From: Pseudolysinimonas yzui
GTDB taxonomy: Bacteria > Actinomycetota > Actinomycetes > Actinomycetales > Microbacteriaceae
NCBI RefSeq assembly: GCF_014653215.1
Contig: NZ_BNAI01000003.1
Location: 1 to 64,000, forward strand
Direction of reading: 5' to 3'
Length of the DNA: 64,000 bases
Shown: positions 8,802 through 17,728 of the stretch, piece by piece
How positions within the stretch are numbered: position 1 is the stretch's first letter
How the letters are laid out: every line of letters starts with the position of its first letter
Notes under the pieces: generated by a model
Seen by the model: the letters and a program-made list of their open reading frames with translations, nothing else
Told to the model about the DNA's origin: nothing
Databases searched by the model: none
Position numbers and translations under genes: made by a program

Positions 8802-9322
8802 GCCGCTTCGGCCAGCGACTTGAGCTTCGCGAGCGACTGCTCGAGCGCCGCCTGCATCCCCTGCTGGGCGGTCGCGTCGTAAGCGCCGGAGCCCACCTGG
8901 CTGTTCATCAGGTCGATCGCGTGGTGCATGGCGGCCTGGATCTCGGGCGACTGCTGTGCCATCTGCTTCTCCAGCTCGCTCAGGTCGGGCTTGCCCCAGT
9001 CGCTGTCGGACGACGAGGAGAGCGTCGTCGTGCCGCCCGATTCGGTGAGCGTGTACGTCGTCGTCGCGTCGCCGCCCGCGTAGGTCATCGTCACGGCGAA
9101 GCCGAGCGGCGGGTTCCAGTTCTCGATCCGCATGTGCGCGTCGCCCGCGAGGGCCGGTATCGGCCCCGACGTCTCGAACCCCGAGTGAAGCGCCGCGGGA
9201 TCGGCGGGCATGAGCCCCGGGCCGCCGGCCCAGGCCGTGAGCTTCTCGGGCTCGATAAGCCAGCGGAAGACCTCGGCGGCCGGCTTCGCGATCGTGATCT
9301 GCGCGTTGGTCGTCATACCCAT
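8798..9322 (-). CDS. SRPBCC (START-like/AHSA1) domain protein
   Basis: The 174-residue product begins with the beta strand and helix typical of the family (ITIAKPAAEVFRWLIEPEKLTAWAGG), with a hydrophobic ligand cavity implied by the WNPPLGFAVTMTY and TLTESGG-TTLS strands and a C-terminal helix. Such domains bind small hydrophobic ligands. Two ATGs are possible (9322 and 9316). No Shine-Dalgarno is seen, and a -10-like TAACCT lies 7 bases before 9322, so a leaderless start there is likely. It is divergent from the small gene at 9346. Confidence 0.8.
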   Translation of the reverse strand: MGMTTNAQITIAKPAAEVFRWLIEPEKLTAWAGGPGLMPADPAALHSGFETSGPIPALAGDAHMRIENWNPPLGFAVTMTYAGGDATTTYTLTESGGTTTLSSSSDSDWGKPDLSELEKQMAQQSPEIQAAMHHAIDLMNSQVGSGAYDATAQQGMQAALEQSLAKLKSLAEAA

Positions 9323-9329
9323 GATCGGG

Positions 9330-9339
9330 AGGTTAGCGT
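9330..9339. promoter_or_regulatory. Overlapping divergent -10 boxes
   Basis: On the minus strand TAACCT (9335-9330) lies 7 bases before ATG 9322. On the plus strand TAGCGT (9334-9339) lies 6 bases before ATG 9346. The two hexamers share two bases, so polymerase should not be able to occupy both at once. Confidence 0.5.
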
Positions 9340-9345
9340 GAGGCC

Positions 9346-9579
9346 ATGCAACTCGGAACCCGGTGGGAGATCGGCGCGGAACCGCCCGCGCGGCTGCCCG
9401 CCGCGATGGTGGCTGCGGTCGCCGCGGTCGAGATCGAGCTCGCCGGCGTCGACACCACCGGATGGCGCTGGACCCTGACATGGCTGGAGGGCCGGCCCGT
9501 CGTGGAACTCGATGACGGGACGACCCTCCGGTACGACCCGGTCGGCGACTCGGTGACCGTCGAGAGTCCGCTCGACTGA
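9346..9579 (+). CDS. Small conserved-looking hypothetical protein
   Basis: The 77-residue acidic protein has no signal peptide or membrane segment and a probable alpha-beta pattern (LPAAMVAAVAAVEIELA, then WRWTLTWLEGRPVVELDDG). It is leaderless-type, with TAGCGT six bases before the ATG, although GAGG also lies within that gap. No family is recognised. It is kept because of the good promoter, the coding bias typical of the neighbourhood and the lack of a competing gene. Confidence 0.6.
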   Translation: MQLGTRWEIGAEPPARLPAAMVAAVAAVEIELAGVDTTGWRWTLTWLEGRPVVELDDGTTLRYDPVGDSVTVESPLD

Positions 9580-9600
9580 TCCCCGGAGTGTGCTGTCGCC

Positions 9601-9804
9601 CTACCGGGGCTGGCGAACGAGGCGCTCACCATGCAGCATCCTCGCCTCGTTGCCGATGTGCCGTTCGTATTCGCGACGTTGCGTGTCGCGATCGATCGGC
9701 GTGGCGACCTTGCGGCCCCAACTCTCGAGTGCCCGGCCGAGCCGGACGGCGACCCCGGGCACCCCGGTGATCCGCCCCGTGTCCATGAACGTCCCGTAGG
9801 TCAT
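9601..9804 (-). CDS. Small basic protein coupled to the ArsR-type regulator
   Basis: The product of about 67 residues is rich in Arg and Gly (MTYGTFMDTGRITGV...), with a helical stretch RDTQRREYERHIGNEARM. I chose ATG 9804 because GAAGGGAAG stands just upstream; ATG 9825, which overlaps the regulator stop as TGATG, is the alternative and adds seven residues. It lies immediately downstream of the ArsR-type gene in the same transcript, so it probably shares its regulation. No function is recognised. Confidence 0.55.
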   Translation of the reverse strand: MTYGTFMDTGRITGVPGVAVRLGRALESWGRKVATPIDRDTQRREYERHIGNEARMLHGERLVRQPR

Positions 9805-9824
9805 GGCCGACTTCCCTTCGTTCA

Positions 9825-10451
9825 TCACAGTTCATCTTCCGTGGAACCACCGACACTCCCGGGCTGCTCGACACCGTCGATCAGGGGGAAGACGTCGACG
9901 TGGATCTGCACCGGTCGAGCACCTGGCTTCTTCTGGTTTCGGTACTTCTTGAGGTATCCGTCCACGACCGCGGAGAGTTCCTCCCCGAGGTCGTTCATCT
10001 GCTCACGGGTGAGCTGCAGATTGGCCGTCATGACCCCGCTCGCCTCGAGCCAGTCCTTGCCGACCGCTTCGAGGCCGTGCGCGAGATAGGCGCTGAGGCG
10101 CTTCTGCCGGTTGCGCTGCCACTCCCCCATGACGAGGTCGCTCGCGGCGCGATCGGCACTCGACGGCTCGAGTTCGGTGGAGTTCAGCGAGATCGGTCGC
10201 GGCACTCGTTCCCACCAGCGTTCGCGACCGCTGCCGCGAGTGGTGTCTTCTTGCACGAACCCGTTCTTCTCGAGTTGGCGCAAGTGGTAGCTGGTCGCGC
10301 CGCTCGACTCGCCGAGTCGTTCGGCGAGGGCGCTCGCCGTCGCGGGGCCGTATGCCGACAACGCGTCGATGAGCGCGACGCGCAGCGGATGGGCCAGCCC
10401 CTTGAGGGCGGCCGTCTCGAGGACGATCTCGTCCTTGCTCTTGTGACCCAT
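9825..10451 (-). CDS. ArsR-type winged-helix transcriptional regulator
   Basis: The 208-residue product has an N-terminal winged helix of the ArsR/HTH_20 type: LKGLAHPLRVALIDALSA, then ATASALAERLGESSGATSYHLRQLEKNGFV and a wing with RGSGRERWWERV. A helical C-terminal region follows (about 90-190), as in regulators that act on transporter or peptidase genes; no metal-binding Cys pair is present. It is a DNA-binding protein likely to act on the TTGCAA array that begins two bases upstream of its ATG and covers its own -35 box. The start is leaderless (TATCTT six bases before ATG). Confidence 0.88.
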   Translation of the reverse strand: MGHKSKDEIVLETAALKGLAHPLRVALIDALSAYGPATASALAERLGESSGATSYHLRQLEKNGFVQEDTTRGSGRERWWERVPRPISLNSTELEPSSADRAASDLVMGEWQRNRQKRLSAYLAHGLEAVGKDWLEASGVMTANLQLTREQMNDLGEELSAVVDGYLKKYRNQKKPGARPVQIHVDVFPLIDGVEQPGSVGGSTEDEL

Positions 10452-10452
10452 G

Positions 10453-10528
10453 GTGCAAAGATACCGTTGCAAAGGATTCTTTGCAAGCAGTTCTTTGCAA
10501 CGGCTTTTTTGCAACGAAATCTTTGCAC
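10453..10528. repeat. Array of six TTGCAA palindromes at exact 14-base spacing (operator array)
   Basis: The hexamers GTGCAA 10453, TTGCAA 10467, 10481, 10495, 10509 and TTGCAC 10523 begin exactly 14 bases apart; the four central ones are perfect palindromes and the two outer ones differ by one base. The 8-base spacers vary. The array fills the gap between the divergent ArsR-type gene and the M3 peptidase gene and overlaps both -35 boxes, so it is very probably the operator region of the regulator. Confidence 0.8.
10458..10486 (-). promoter_or_regulatory. Promoter of the ArsR-type gene
   Basis: On the minus strand -35 TTGCAA (10486-10481, itself an array unit), a 17-base spacer and -10 TATCTT (10463-10458), six bases before ATG 10451. 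Confidence 0.65.
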
Positions 10529-10550
10529 TCACGGGCTGCCCACGTAGGCT
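10523..10550 (+). promoter_or_regulatory. Promoter of the M3 peptidase gene
   Basis: -35 TTGCAC (10523-10528, the last array unit), a 16-base spacer and -10 TAGGCT (10545-10550), six bases before ATG 10557. Confidence 0.6.
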
Positions 10551-10556
10551 GGCCCG

Positions 10557-12584
10557 ATGAAGAACCCCTTCTTCGAAGTCAGCACCCTCCCCTACCAGTT
10601 GCCGCCGTTCGCCGAGATCGCGGACGAGCACTACGAGGAGGCCTTCGAGAAGGGCATGGAAGAGCAGCTCGCCGAGATCTCGGCGATCACCCGCAAGCGC
10701 GACTTCCCGATGTTCGCCAACACCTTCCCCGCCCTGGAGTCGAGCGGGCAACTGCTCGCGCGGGTGAGCCACGTGTTCTTCAACAAGTCGTCGGCCGACT
10801 CCACCGACTTCACCAACGAGCTCGAAGAGAAGATCGCCCCGAAGCTCGCGGCGCACCAGGATGCGATCCTGCTCGACGGGTTTCTCTACTCGCGGGTGAA
10901 GACGGTCTACGAATCGATCGATCAGCAGGAGGCGCTCACCCCTGAGGACCGCTACCTCGTCGAGCGGTGGTACCTCGAGATGACCCTCGCCGGCGCCGGA
11001 CTTGACGACGCCCAGAAGGATCGCCTGAAGGAGCTCAACCAGCAGCTCGCCACCCTCACCACGAAGTTCGAGAAGAACTTGCTGGCCGACACCAACGAGT
11101 TGGCCGTGCATCTCACCGACCGCGCCGATCTCGACGGGCTCGAAGGCGGCGAGATCTCCGCCGCCGCCGAAGCGGCTGCCGCCCGGGGCCTCGAGGGATT
11201 CCTGGTGACTCTCGTGCTGCCGACGGGGCATCCCTTCCTCGCCGCCCTCACCAAGCCGGAGGTGCGCGCGAAGGTGATGGCGGCATCCCGGGCCCGCGGC
11301 TCGCACGGCGGCGAGTTCGACAACCGCGAGATCCTGCTCGAGATCGTGCGCCTGCGCGCCGAGCGTGCCGAGCTGCTCGGGTTCGAGAACCACGCCGCGT
11401 ACGTCACGAAGGACGAGACCGCCGGCAGCCCGGATGCCGTGGCCGCCATGCTCGGCAAGCTCGCTCCCGCGGCGGCGAAGAACGCGAAAGCCGAGCAGGC
11501 CGACCTCGAGAAGCTCGCCGGGCATCCCGTCACCGCGGCGGACTGGTCGTACTACACGGAGAAGGTGCGGCAGGAGAAGTACGACGTCGACACCGCGGCG
11601 CTTCGCCCATGGTTCGAGGCCGAGCGGGTGCTCAAACTCGGGGTCTTCGGCGCCGCGAACGCCCTCTACGGCATCACCTTCAGCGAGCGCACCGACCTCG
11701 TCGGCTACCACCCCGACGTGCGCATCTTCGAGGTCGCCAACGCCGACGGCTCCCCCGTCGGGCTGTACCTGCTCGACCTCTACACCCGCGACTCGAAGCG
11801 CGGCGGCGCCTGGATGAACCCGCTCGTCTCGCAGAACCTCCTGCTCGACCAGCCGGTCGTCGTGGTGAACAACCTCAACGTTCCCAAGCCCGCCGCGGGC
11901 GAGCCGACCCTGCTGACCTTCGACGAGGTCAGCACCTTCTTCCACGAGTTCGGCCACGCGCTGCACGGCCTGTTCGCCCGCGTGACCTACCCGAAACTGG
12001 CGGGCACGAACGTCTTCCGCGACTTCGTCGAGTTCCCCAGTCAGGTGAACGAGATGTGGATGCTGTGGCCCGAGGTTCTCGAGAAGTACGCGACGCACTT
12101 CGAGACCGGCGAGCCGATCGATGCCGGCGTCGTGCAGCGCATCCGCGACTCGGAGACCTTCAACGAGGGCTTCGCGACGAGCGAGTACCTCGCCGCCGCG
12201 CTGCTCGACCAGGCGTGGCACACCCTCTCGGCGACTGAGGCCGCGGAGGTCACCGACGTCGCCGCCTTCGAGGCTGCGGCCCTGGCGAAGGTCGGGCTCG
12301 ACAATCCCGCCGTGCCGACGCGCTACTCGAGCGCCTACTTCGCGCACACCTTCTCGGGCGGCTACGACGCCGGCTACTACTCCTACATCTGGAGCGAAGT
12401 GCTGGATGCCGACACCGTCGAATGGTTCAAGCAGAACGGCGGCCTCACCCGCGAGAACGGCGACCGCTTCCGCGATCTGCTTCTCGGCGTCGGCGGCTCG
12501 AAGGATCCGCTGGAGGCCTACCGCGAGTTCCGCGGCCGCGACGCCGTCATCGAGCCGCTGCTCACGCGCCGCGGCTTGGCGTAG
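10557..12584 (+). CDS. dcp: M3-family metallopeptidase (peptidyl-dipeptidase Dcp / oligopeptidase)
   Basis: The 675-residue cytosolic zinc peptidase degrades oligopeptides. HEFGH is at residues 463-467, with the third ligand Glu in the following helix (DFVEFPSQVNEMW), and the C-terminal Tyr-rich loop SGGYDAGYYSY of M3 enzymes is present. Length and the signature FHEFGHALHGLFARVTYP match Dcp-type enzymes. It is leaderless-type and shares its upstream region with the divergent ArsR-type gene; the operator array overlaps its -35 box, suggesting repression by that protein. Confidence 0.93.
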   Translation: MKNPFFEVSTLPYQLPPFAEIADEHYEEAFEKGMEEQLAEISAITRKRDFPMFANTFPALESSGQLLARVSHVFFNKSSADSTDFTNELEEKIAPKLAAHQDAILLDGFLYSRVKTVYESIDQQEALTPEDRYLVERWYLEMTLAGAGLDDAQKDRLKELNQQLATLTTKFEKNLLADTNELAVHLTDRADLDGLEGGEISAAAEAAAARGLEGFLVTLVLPTGHPFLAALTKPEVRAKVMAASRARGSHGGEFDNREILLEIVRLRAERAELLGFENHAAYVTKDETAGSPDAVAAMLGKLAPAAAKNAKAEQADLEKLAGHPVTAADWSYYTEKVRQEKYDVDTAALRPWFEAERVLKLGVFGAANALYGITFSERTDLVGYHPDVRIFEVANADGSPVGLYLLDLYTRDSKRGGAWMNPLVSQNLLLDQPVVVVNNLNVPKPAAGEPTLLTFDEVSTFFHEFGHALHGLFARVTYPKLAGTNVFRDFVEFPSQVNEMWMLWPEVLEKYATHFETGEPIDAGVVQRIRDSETFNEGFATSEYLAAALLDQAWHTLSATEAAEVTDVAAFEAAALAKVGLDNPAVPTRYSSAYFAHTFSGGYDAGYYSYIWSEVLDADTVEWFKQNGGLTRENGDRFRDLLLGVGGSKDPLEAYREFRGRDAVIEPLLTRRGLA

Positions 12585-12606
12585 CCCCCGCCCACCGCAA
12601 TCGTGC

Positions 12607-13797
12607 TCAGGGGGCCGCTGACTCCGGGTGGTGCTTGCGCCGCCAGGGCAAGAACCAGAGCATCACGAGCCCCCCGACGAGCAGCGCCCAGAACGCCGAG
12701 CCGATGCCGGCGATCGACAGCCCCGACACCGCCACGAGGAACGTGACGATCGCGACCAGCCGGTGCGCCGGTTCCTCGAGCGCGGCGGTCACCGCCGACA
12801 CAAGCGCGCCGAGCAGCGCGAGCCCCGCGACGGCGGTGATGAGGATGGGCGGGCTCGCCGCGACGAGAACCGTCGCGACCCCCGACAGCAGCCCCAGAAC
12901 GGCGAGCGTCGCGCCCGCGGTCACGGCGGCAACCCAGCGCTTCTCGCGCTCGGGATGGGCGTCGGGCCCGGCTGCCATCGCCGCCGTCATCGCCGCGAGG
13001 TTCATCGAGATGCCCCCAAAGGGCGCGGCGACCAGGTTGCCGGCGCCGGTGCTGACGAAGATCGCTCGGGCGGGTGCGTGCTCGTAGCCGAAGGTGCGCA
13101 GCACCGCGAAGCCCGGCACGTTTTGCCCCGCCATCGTGACCAGATACACCGGGATGCCCAGACCCAGCACGATCGCCAGGTCGAGGCCCGGCACGACGGG
13201 TGCCAGCACGGGCAGCATCCGCGCCCCCGAGAGGTCGACGCCGCTGCTGGAGATCACCACGACCACCACGGTCACGACGACCGCCGCCGGAACGGCGAGC
13301 CGAGGGGCGAGCCGGGCGAGCACGAGCCAGGTGAGCACGATCGGCAGCGCGAGCAGCGGCTCCTGCACGCTCGCGGTCACCGGCGCGAGGCAGATCGGGA
13401 AGAGGATGCCGGCGAGCATCGCGCTCGCGATCGGTTTCGGGATGCGGGTGACGGTGCGGGCGAGCCACGGCCACAGCCCGGTGATCACGAGCAGCACGCC
13501 GCAGAGCAGGAACGCCCCGACGGCACTGCGGAAGTCGTCGGTGCCGTCCGAGGCGAGCAGCAGTGCGGCGGCCGGCGTCGACCACACGATCGAGATCGGG
13601 ATGCGGGAGACGGCGCTGAGCACGACGGTGAGCAGACCGGGCACGACGCACAGCACCAACAGTCCGGATGCCGCCTGATCGTCGGTCGCGCCGACGTTGC
13701 GCAGGCCGGCGATCAGCAGCGCGAACGACGACGCGAAACCGGTGACCCCCGCCACGAGCCCCGCGAAGATCGGCTGGGCGAGACCGGCGGGGCGCAT
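12607..13797 (-). CDS. benE: BenE-family benzoate/H+ symporter-like transporter
   Basis: The 396-residue membrane protein has about 12 hydrophobic segments. The N-terminus (PIFAGLVAGVTGFASSFALL) and RIPISIVWSTPAAALL are characteristic of BenE-type proton symporters, as are AGQNVPGFAVL and the PFGGISMNLAAMTAAM region. Benzoate or a related aromatic acid is the family substrate; no aromatic catabolism genes are nearby, so the real substrate is uncertain. The start at ATG 13797 is leaderless-type (TAGGCT six bases upstream). It is convergent with the M3 peptidase gene. Confidence 0.88.
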   Translation of the reverse strand: MRPAGLAQPIFAGLVAGVTGFASSFALLIAGLRNVGATDDQAASGLLVLCVVPGLLTVVLSAVSRIPISIVWSTPAAALLLASDGTDDFRSAVGAFLLCGVLLVITGLWPWLARTVTRIPKPIASAMLAGILFPICLAPVTASVQEPLLALPIVLTWLVLARLAPRLAVPAAVVVTVVVVVISSSGVDLSGARMLPVLAPVVPGLDLAIVLGLGIPVYLVTMAGQNVPGFAVLRTFGYEHAPARAIFVSTGAGNLVAAPFGGISMNLAAMTAAMAAGPDAHPEREKRWVAAVTAGATLAVLGLLSGVATVLVAASPPILITAVAGLALLGALVSAVTAALEEPAHRLVAIVTFLVAVSGLSIAGIGSAFWALLVGGLVMLWFLPWRRKHHPESAAP

Positions 13798-13803
13798 CCA
13801 CTC

Positions 13804-13809
13804 AGCCTA
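13804..13809 (-). promoter_or_regulatory. -10 box of the BenE-like gene
   Basis: TAGGCT on the minus strand, exactly six bases before ATG 13797. Confidence 0.5.
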
Positions 13810-13913
13810 GAACCGCGCGTGACCCGCCGGGCTCGGCGGCCCGCGAACAGGGGAGTCGCGCTCTCGGCGACGGTTCGGGCACCATGAGTCATCGATCGGT
13901 CCGGGGGGACATC

Positions 13914-14591
13914 ATGATCAGGAAGCTTCTGGCGTCGCGGGGGGCGCTCATCATCGCGGCGGCACTCGTCGCGGGCGTCGCGATCGCCGTGCCGACGACC
14001 GTGTTCGCCGCGACGACGCCCGGCGGCCTGCTAGCCGCGTTCACGGGTGGGGTGCCCTCCGAGACACCGGAGAAGCTCGAAGGGGTCAAGTCGGACGGGG
14101 CCGACGAGCTCGCCGAAGCACCCGCCAAACCCACGCCCACGCCGACGCCGACCCCTGAGCCGTCGAAGGACGCAGACGTGGCGCCCGGAGCGGAGCCGAA
14201 ACCGAAGCCGGTCGAAGAGCCCAAGCCGGCGCCGAGCGAAGAACCCAAGCCCACGCCGAGCGAAGAGCCCAAACCGAAGCCGACGCCCGACCCGGCGTAC
14301 CAGTACGAGGATCCGGCGGTCGCGCGGGCGGCCTTCGATGCTCACCGTTCGGGTTCCGCGCTCCCGGCCTTTGCGGCCTACAACGGCAACGACTGCACGA
14401 AGGTGGGGTACGCGGCCACGAAGTCGCTCGTGGGATCGGCGGCGCCGTCCGCGGTGATCATCGCCGAGTCGGGGTGGCTGGTGCTCAGTGCCGCGGGCGA
14501 GGGCCGCATCACCACCGCGAAGGTCAACGGCTGGTACGACGACAGCGGTCGCTGGCGCATCGACCTCGCGGTCTACGACTGCGCCGCCTGA
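13914..14591 (+). CDS. Secreted or anchored protein with EEPKP/PSEEPKP repeats
   Basis: The 225-residue product has a basic start (MIRKLLASR) and a hydrophobic signal segment ending near VFAAT. A long stalk of PTPTP and repeated PSEEPKP units (about 75-130) follows, and then a C-terminal domain of about 95 residues with two cysteines (DCTK and YDCAA near the end). I chose ATG 13914, which has GGGGGG directly upstream, rather than ATG 13884. The stalk-plus-domain layout suggests a domain displayed at or beyond the cell wall. The C-terminal domain is not recognised. Confidence 0.75.
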   Translation: MIRKLLASRGALIIAAALVAGVAIAVPTTVFAATTPGGLLAAFTGGVPSETPEKLEGVKSDGADELAEAPAKPTPTPTPTPEPSKDADVAPGAEPKPKPVEEPKPAPSEEPKPTPSEEPKPKPTPDPAYQYEDPAVARAAFDAHRSGSALPAFAAYNGNDCTKVGYAATKSLVGSAAPSAVIIAESGWLVLSAAGEGRITTAKVNGWYDDSGRWRIDLAVYDCAA

Positions 14592-14607
14592 CCGCTAGCC
14601 GAAGACC

Positions 14608-15642
14608 TCAGGCGACGGCCGGCTCGAGCAGCCGCAGAGCCTTCCCGGCGACGTCGATCTCGAACAGCACGTTGTTCGGCAGGATCCACTGCGGGTCGGT
14701 GTGGCCGAAGTCGAGGTTGCTGACGACCGCCAGGTCGTCGCGGCCGAACTCGGCGAGCACCTGAAGGATGACGGCGTCCAGCTCTCGCGACTCGGCAGGG
14801 GTGTAATCGCGCGGCCGCCCGATCAGCAACCCGGCGAGACGGTCGAGGCCGCCGCCGACGCCGAAACTGCGCAGCCAGTGCTCGGTGAACGCCACGGGCG
14901 GCTTGTCTTCGCTGGTCTCGAGGAAGAGGATGCGGCCCGCGAAGAACTCGGGCTCGGGCCAGTAGGCGGTTCCCTTGAGGAACTGCAGCACCTCGATGCA
15001 TCCACCGAACAGCCGTCCGCTGACCGCGCCCGACCCCTGCAGCCAGCGCCACCCGTCGTGCGGATGCTGATGGCCGATCTCGTGACCGGGCTGCCGGTGC
15101 CAGTTGGGGTAGCGGTCGACCCAGTGCGGATACGGGCGGTACTCGAGGGTCGCGGCGGGTTCGAACAGCACATCGCGCACGTGCTGCTCGAGCTCGGGAA
15201 AGTTCGACAGTTGGGCGAACCCGGCCATCACCGCCGGGCCGTTGAAGGTCACCAGGCCCGCCCGCGCGTAGGTGGTGAGCATCGTCGCGGTGTCGGAGTA
15301 GCCGAGCAGCACCTTCGGGTGCGCCACGGCGAGGTCGACGTCGAGGTGCGGCAGCAGCCGGATCGAGTCGGTGCCACCGATTTGAGCCACGATGCCGGAG
15401 ATCGAATCGTCGGCGAAGGCCGCGTTGAGGTCCGCCGCGCGGAGCTCCGGGTGACGATATGAGTACTCGGGGTCGAATGTGGTGGACGGGAATTCGACGA
15501 CCTCGAGCCCGAAGGTCTCACGCAGGGTGGCGAGACCCGCGGCGTAGACCTTCGGGTACACGGACGCCAGCGACTGCGAAGGCGCCACGACCGCGACCTT
15601 GTCGCCCGCGCTGAGCCGTCGGGGACGGATGACCTCGGACAT
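14608..15642 (-). CDS. S66-family LD-carboxypeptidase / MccF-like serine peptidase
   Basis: The 344-residue product opens with the family signature [19 protein letters not shown] and contains GYSDTATML with the nucleophilic Ser, plus a distal FGHTDP with the catalytic His. The [18 protein letters not shown] stretch matches the family core. S66 members cleave the L,D bond of peptidoglycan tetrapeptides (LdcA) or detoxify microcin-type nucleotide-peptides (MccF); the length fits the MccF-like subgroup better. It is cytosolic, with no signal peptide. It is convergent with the anchored protein gene upstream. Confidence 0.88.
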   Translation of the reverse strand: MSEVIRPRRLSAGDKVAVVAPSQSLASVYPKVYAAGLATLRETFGLEVVEFPSTTFDPEYSYRHPELRAADLNAAFADDSISGIVAQIGGTDSIRLLPHLDVDLAVAHPKVLLGYSDTATMLTTYARAGLVTFNGPAVMAGFAQLSNFPELEQHVRDVLFEPAATLEYRPYPHWVDRYPNWHRQPGHEIGHQHPHDGWRWLQGSGAVSGRLFGGCIEVLQFLKGTAYWPEPEFFAGRILFLETSEDKPPVAFTEHWLRSFGVGGGLDRLAGLLIGRPRDYTPAESRELDAVILQVLAEFGRDDLAVVSNLDFGHTDPQWILPNNVLFEIDVAGKALRLLEPAVA

Positions 15643-15671
15643 GCGTTCGCCGCGTTTCGGGTCGAAGTCCG

Positions 15672-16949
15672 CTACGCGGATTTCTCGGTGCGCCGCGGTG
15701 CGCGCGGCACGATCGTCGGCGCGGCATTCTCGAGCACGGCGGCCTTCGTCACGACGACCCGGGCGACATCGTCATCCGACGGGACGTCGAACATGATCGG
15801 GCCGAGCACCTCTTCGAGGATCGCGCGCAGGCCGCGAGCGCCGGTCTGGCGCAGCTTCGCGAGATCCGCGATCGCTTCGAGGGCATCCGTCTCGAACTCG
15901 AGCTCGACCCCGTCGATCTCGAACATGCGCTGGTACTGGCGCACGAGGGCGTTCTTCGGCTCGGTGAGGATCTGCATGAGCGCGTCCTGGTCGAGCGGCG
16001 AGACGGTGGTGACGACGGGGAGGCGGCCGATGAACTCGGGGATGAGGCCGAACTTGTGGAGGTCTTCGGGCAGCACGTCGCTGAACAGTTCCTGCTCGTC
16101 GCGCTTGGAGTGCAGCGGGGCGCCGAAGCCGATGCCGCGCTTGCCGACCCGGGCCGAGATGATGTCTTCCAGCCCGGCGAACGCGCCGGCCACGATGAAC
16201 AGCACGTTCGTCGTGTCGATCTGGATGAACTCCTGGTGCGGGTGCTTGCGACCGCCCTGCGGCGGAACGGATGCCGTGGTGCCTTCGAGGATCTTCAGCA
16301 GCGCCTGCTGCACGCCTTCGCCCGACACGTCGCGAGTGATCGACGGGTTCTCGGCCTTGCGAGCGATCTTGTCGACCTCGTCGATGTAGATGATGCCGGT
16401 CTCGGCGCGCTTGACGTCGTAGTCGGCGGCCTGGATGAGCTTCAGCAGGATGTTCTCGACATCCTCACCGACGTAGCCGGCCTCGGTGAGGGCGGTGGCG
16501 TCGGCGACCGCGAAGGGAACGTTGAGCCGCTTCGCGAGGGTCTGGGCGAGGTAGGTCTTGCCGCAGCCCGTGGGGCCGATCAGCAGGATGTTCGACTTCT
16601 GGATGTCGATGTCGTCGATCGCCGACTCGGCCGCGCTGATCGTGCCACGCGCCCGGATGCGCTTGTAGTGGTTGTAGACCGCCACCGAGAGCGCCTTCTT
16701 CGCGGGCACCTGGCCGATGACGTACTCCTCGAGGAACGAGAAGATCTCTTTCGGCTTCGGCAGGTCGAACTCGCTGTGCGTCTCCTCGCCGGCCTCGGCG
16801 AGACGCTCTTCGATGATCTCGTTGCACAGCTCGACGCACTCGTCGCAGATGTACACGCCGGGGCCCGCGATCAGCTGCTGAACCTGCTTCTGGCTCTTGC
16901 CACAGAAGGAGCACTTGAGCAGGTCGGCGCTCTCACCGATCCTCGCCAT
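15672..16949 (-). CDS. clpX: ATP-dependent Clp protease unfoldase subunit ClpX
   Basis: The 425-residue AAA+ unfoldase feeds substrates to the ClpP peptidase. An N-terminal zinc-binding domain uses Cys13, 16, 35 and 38; Walker A GPTGCGKT is at 125-132, Walker B IIYIDE ends at Glu191, and the ClpP-docking and pore loops follow. A strong GGGGAGGAG precedes the start, and TAGGCT further upstream is a likely -10. Unlike the usual clpP1-clpP2-clpX run, a three-gene copper cassette on the other strand separates it from clpP2. Confidence 0.97.
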   Translation of the reverse strand: MARIGESADLLKCSFCGKSQKQVQQLIAGPGVYICDECVELCNEIIEERLAEAGEETHSEFDLPKPKEIFSFLEEYVIGQVPAKKALSVAVYNHYKRIRARGTISAAESAIDDIDIQKSNILLIGPTGCGKTYLAQTLAKRLNVPFAVADATALTEAGYVGEDVENILLKLIQAADYDVKRAETGIIYIDEVDKIARKAENPSITRDVSGEGVQQALLKILEGTTASVPPQGGRKHPHQEFIQIDTTNVLFIVAGAFAGLEDIISARVGKRGIGFGAPLHSKRDEQELFSDVLPEDLHKFGLIPEFIGRLPVVTTVSPLDQDALMQILTEPKNALVRQYQRMFEIDGVELEFETDALEAIADLAKLRQTGARGLRAILEEVLGPIMFDVPSDDDVARVVVTKAAVLENAAPTIVPRAPRRTEKSA

Positions 16950-17070
16950 GGCGACTCCTCCCCGTAGGTTGGGTTCGAGCCTAACCCGAACCGGCGTCGT
17001 GGGCTCGCAGCGTTGAGAGAACCCTCTTCGGCGCGCCGTTCAGGCTGCCGAGCCGCCTAATCTGGATGCC

Positions 17071-17643
17071 GTGCAGAGCAGAGCGTCGCGGGCCGCCCGC
17101 GGCTGGATCACCGGTGCGTTCGCCACGGTGGCCGCCGCGGTGTCGCACGGCGTCGCCGACGGCGGGGCGCCGAGCGCGCTCGCCCTGGGATGCGCCCTCG
17201 TGTTCGCCGGGGTGCTCGGCACGTTCCTGGTCGGAGGCCGCGCGTCGCTCCCCCGCCTCGTCGGCATCGTCGCCGGTTCGCAGCTCGCGTTCCATCTCGT
17301 CTTCTCGTGGCTGACGCCCGGCACCGCGACCGGTGGCGCGCACCACGGCACGGCGGCGGTGCTGGAACCCGCGGCCGCGCACCACGGAACAGACCCGGGG
17401 ATGTGGGCCGCCCACGCCCTCGCGATGCTCGCCACCATCGTCTTCCTGCGTCGCGCGGAACTGGCGCTGTGGGGCCTCCTCCGTGACGCCGTCGCGGCGG
17501 TGCGCGTCGACCGGATGCCCGCGATCGGGCCCCGGCCCGCCGTCCTGCGGGCTGCGCAGTCAGCCGCGCCGCGGCATCCGGTCTCTTCTGTCGTTCGCTC
17601 TGCGCTGCGCGGCCGCGGTCCGCCGGCCCTCGCCTGCGTCTGA
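17071..17643 (+). CDS. Membrane protein with His-rich loop, first gene of a copper cassette
   Basis: The 190-residue product has about four hydrophobic segments and a loop with repeated HHG pairs (GGAHHGTAA and AAHHGTDPGM), plausible metal ligands. The C-terminal tail is basic. It starts at GTG 17071 with only a weak ribosome site. It precedes the YcnI-like and CopC-like genes on the same strand, a grouping found in actinobacterial copper-acquisition loci, so a role in copper handling is inferred. No named family is recognised. Confidence 0.7.
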   Translation: MQSRASRAARGWITGAFATVAAAVSHGVADGGAPSALALGCALVFAGVLGTFLVGGRASLPRLVGIVAGSQLAFHLVFSWLTPGTATGGAHHGTAAVLEPAAAHHGTDPGMWAAHALAMLATIVFLRRAELALWGLLRDAVAAVRVDRMPAIGPRPAVLRAAQSAAPRHPVSSVVRSALRGRGPPALACV

Positions 17644-17728
17644 CCCGACTCCCCGGAACCCGGGTCTCTCGACGCACGCGCCTCACCCGGTCCGGCGGGC
17701 CACTTTTCGTTGAGAGAGAACCCATTCC

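Noticed and set aside
10453-10528. Regular repeats as a possible CRISPR array
   Set aside because: Units are 14 bases with 8-base spacers, far too short, and lie across two promoters.
9825-12347. A very long open frame antisense to the M3 peptidase gene and continuous with the ArsR-type gene
   Set aside because: It arises from GC-biased codons on the opposite strand; only the part from 10451 to 9825 has family features and a start signal.
16974-17000. GGGTT...AACCC inverted repeat upstream of clpX
   Set aside because: Short and imperfect; explained as promoter sequence around TAGGCT, with no further support as an operator.
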